Below, piece after piece: positions 63,080 to 64,000 of a stretch of 64,000 nucleotides of DNA; the stretch's first letter is position 1; every line of letters starts with the position of its first letter. Made by a program: the position numbers and the translations under genes. The stretch comes from Hippopus hippopus (taxonomy: Eukaryota; Mollusca; Bivalvia; Cardiida; Cardiidae): positions 47,104,505 to 47,168,504 of the forward strand of contig OX328104.1 in the NCBI GenBank assembly GCA_946811185.2. Reading direction: 5' to 3'. A model generated the notes under the pieces. That model was not told where the DNA came from. It was given only the letters and a program-made list of their open reading frames with translations, and did no database searches.

Positions 63080-63605
63080 TTAGTATAATTATCCAATACA
63101 TGATATCCTCTTCTTGAGAAATGTAAATTTTAATTATAATAATCTACACATAGGCAAACGTAGGCCTGGTCCATTCCTGTGGGATTGATCTTGTGCCAAT
63201 TGGTGTGTATGAGCTATGCTTTGTGGGAGGGGGAGGGGGGCTTGATGCATCTGCAAAAGGTATCGACCCATGTCAGCACAGACTGGCATGGGCTGAAACT
63301 TTTCATTATCTTCCAATTTTCTGCAAGTCCAAGTAATATTCTATCTCATGATTCAGTCGGTTGTTAAACAAGATGGATTTTGTGGGTCCGTAATTATGTA
63401 CTGATTTGCTTGGTATTCTGTATCACGGAGCTGTATTAGGCCCCCTTTTGCCAGAGCGTGGTTCAGATGCATTTTGGTTTTGACGTCAACGTTACCTTGA
63501 CATTGCGTAAACAACTGCAAGCATTGTATCACAGGATTACACTAGAAGAAGGCGGTTTACCGCTGAAAGCTCGTGTAGATTATTATAATTATCCAATACA
63601 TAAAA
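63080..63605. repeat. Pair of TATAATTATCCAATACAT motifs around PalD
   Basis: AGTATAATTATCCAATACATG at about 63081 and ATTATAATTATCCAATACATA at about 63579 are direct copies; AATTATAATAATCTACAC (63130) is the inverse of GTGTAGATTATTATAATT (63570). Confidence 0.7.
63211..63474 (+). mobile_element. PalD MITE, older copy
   Basis: GAGCTATGCTTTGTGGGAGG to TTTTGCCAGAGCGTGGTTC; flanks GTAT and AGAT do not match. Confidence 0.85.
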
Positions 63606-63830
63606 ATATTAAGGCCGTGGGGATATAACCACAATTGGCCTGAGATGGCCTGAGATGACCAGACAAAGATTGGGCAGTCTGCCACCTGATTATTTGGGCA
63701 TCATGCATCCAAATTTGCTTATTGATAAACCTTCAGCTGTCCATTATCCAGACCTCATGAAAGGTTTATTTGTCTGGCTCTGGTTGTCAGAAAGAGTTAT
63801 AGAGTGGAGAGGGAGAAGTCTTTGTATTTT

Positions 63831-64000
63831 TATCCTTTACCACAGGATAACAAGTTTTAATGACACCAAAGGAAAAAGGACTTTCAAAAATATTTTGGGA
63901 AAGGAGAAAATGCTGGTAACAAGTAACCTTTTAAACACAAGCCCCATCATTCAAACCTCTTATAATATGTAGCTTGCAATGTTTTACAGCTTTCAATTTG
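63831..64000 (-). mobile_element. PalA MITE cut by the window end
   Basis: TTATCCTTTACCACAGGATAAC, GGAGAAAATGCTGGTAACAAG with the right arm missing; continues past 64000. Confidence 0.85.

Noticed and set aside
63655..63760. Possible exon (MTRQRLGSLPPDYLGIMHPN...)
   Set aside because: It looks a little protein-like, but it does not match the next expected focadhesin segment, the would-be donor (GTTTAT) is poor, and the frame runs on into a PalA copy.

Overview
The window looks like intronic DNA from a bivalve mollusc, probably a heterodont clam. The evidence is a split gene with GT-AG introns, roughly two-thirds A+T, almost no coding sequence, tRNA-headed SINEs with ATCAATCAATC tails, and several repeats of a kind familiar from clam genomes (AGCTCCACTGGCCGAAGG..., CTCACCTGAGCACAAAGTGC..., GAGCCATGCTCTGTGAAAAG..., all ending or embedded as described below). 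The species cannot be named from the sequence.

The only gene I can support is on the + strand: three consecutive exons of focadhesin (FOCAD), at 25113-25187, 46409-46563 and 60331-60432. Their phases join perfectly (0/0, 0/2, 2/2). The joined product aligns, from memory, to residues near the N terminus of vertebrate FOCAD with the same spacing. That is 332 coding bases in 64 kb; the two introns wholly inside the window are about 21.2 and 13.8 kb. The start codon exon and everything after exon C lie outside or were not found.

Nearly everything else is mobile DNA. (1) PalA: about 50 copies or fragments of a 225-230 bp non-autonomous element with TTAA at both ends, CCCTTTACC...GGTAAAGGG termini and a central near-perfect palindrome of about 60 bp (GGGAAAAGGAGAAAATGCTGG and its complement). 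TTAA plus CCCTT termini suggest mobilisation by a piggyBac-like transposase. (2) PalB and PalC: about 210 bp, same TTAA/CCCTT design, different termini, sharing another central palindrome (AGATCAGACTGCAC...GTGCAGTCTGATCT). (3) PalD: about 255 bp with GAGCCATGCTCTGTG inverted ends and 4-bp target duplications. (4) Helitron-2/Helentron-like elements F1, F2 and G, which lack long terminal repeats, carry internal minisatellites and end near GGCCCTCTTGTT or GTGCTCTTGTT. (5) SINEs in both orientations, two with clear target duplications. (6) A dead D34D mariner at 43023-44348. (7) Assorted foldback and hAT/PIF-like MITEs.

Layout: 1-16 kb, dense PalA/PalD/G with head-to-tail PalA chains; 16.1-21.0 kb, a CAGTGTTGTGCC element split by a 4.3 kb F1 element; 21.8-25.0 kb, a tandem G array peppered with PalA, then FOCAD exon A; 25-32 kb, mixed MITEs and SINEs; 33-37 kb, three consecutive F2 elements with about 146-bp tandem repeats; 37-46 kb, PalD nest, SINEs, mariner; exon B at 46.4 kb; 47-53 kb, SINEs, a segmental tandem duplication, PalA chain, G; 53.5-56.2 kb, AT-rich sequence without recognised content; 56.2-64 kb, PalA chains, a 1.04 kb TTAA element, exon C, and further repeats. 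In the copy entries below, orientation + means the end reading TTTACCACACGACAAAATTT comes first.
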